From Clostridia bacterium (GTDB lineage Bacteria; Bacillota; Clostridia; Oscillospirales; Acutalibacteraceae): a stretch of 6,904 nucleotides of DNA. Numbering within the stretch: position 1 is the first letter of the stretch; each line of letters opens with the position of its first letter. The stretch spans positions 1-6,904 of the forward strand of contig CAAGBH010000030.1 of the NCBI GenBank assembly GCA_900768035.1. Direction: 5' to 3'. Under the pieces are notes generated by a model. The model had not been told where the DNA came from, did not search any database, and worked only from the letters and a program-made list of their open reading frames with translations. Both the position numbers and the translations under genes were made by a program. Positions 6,894-6,904 of this stretch are shown here, one piece after another.

Positions 6894-6899
6894 ATTATA
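6894..6899 (-). promoter_or_regulatory. Possible -10 element (TATAAT) for the operon
   Basis: A perfect TATAAT occurs on the minus strand 46 bases before the RNase J ATG, which would give a leader of about 40 bases. The matching -35 box would fall beyond the window end, so it cannot be checked. The surroundings are an AT repeat (ATATATATAATTA), so a chance match is quite possible. No comparably convincing promoter is seen in the gaps between the six genes. Confidence 0.4.
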
Positions 6900-6904
6900 T
6901 ATAT

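Overview
The window is a compact run of six housekeeping genes, all on the minus strand. It looks like part of a Clostridia-type Firmicutes chromosome. In the direction of transcription (high to low coordinates) the order is: RNase J, bL9 ribosomal protein (rplI), DnaB-type replicative helicase, TilS tRNA(Ile) lysidine synthetase, hypoxanthine phosphoribosyltransferase (hpt) and FtsH membrane protease. FtsH is cut off by the left end of the contig. The linkages rplI-dnaB and tilS-hpt-ftsH are well known in Firmicutes. The moderately AT-rich coding sequence, strong GGAGG-type ribosome binding sites and protein flavour fit an uncultured gut-type Clostridia, perhaps Ruminococcaceae/Oscillospirales. 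That last placement is inference only.

Layout. Positions 1-21 are not genomic: they match the end of the Illumina TruSeq read-2 adapter, so the contig carries untrimmed adapter and the left boundary is artificial. Positions 22-1364 hold a 447-codon 5' portion of ftsH, ending just after its HEAGH zinc motif. hpt (1380-1916), tilS (1933-3213), dnaB (3213-4583), rplI (4588-5028) and the RNase J gene (5033-6847) follow with gaps of 15, 16, -1, 4 and 4 bases. No gap exceeds 16 bases and none holds a terminator, so the six genes very probably form one transcription unit. The last 57 bases (6848-6904) are an AT-rich leader with a good RNase J ribosome binding site, a TATAAT hexamer and a small inverted repeat near the expected transcription start.

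The genes cover RNA decay and processing (RNase J), translation (bL9, TilS), chromosome replication (DnaB), purine salvage (Hpt) and membrane proteolysis (FtsH). They are tightly coupled at the sequence level. The rplI ribosome binding site lies inside the last codons of the RNase J gene, and tilS starts inside the dnaB stop codon. The ftsH ribosome binding site begins four bases after the hpt stop codon. A perfect 9-bp hairpin sits just upstream, in the last hpt codons.

I found no mobile element, CRISPR array, RNA gene or unknown gene, and nothing that looks like a new biological system. The observations most worth a second look are the adapter end, the hairpin before ftsH, RNase J as head of this cluster, and the dual-use DNA at the gene junctions.
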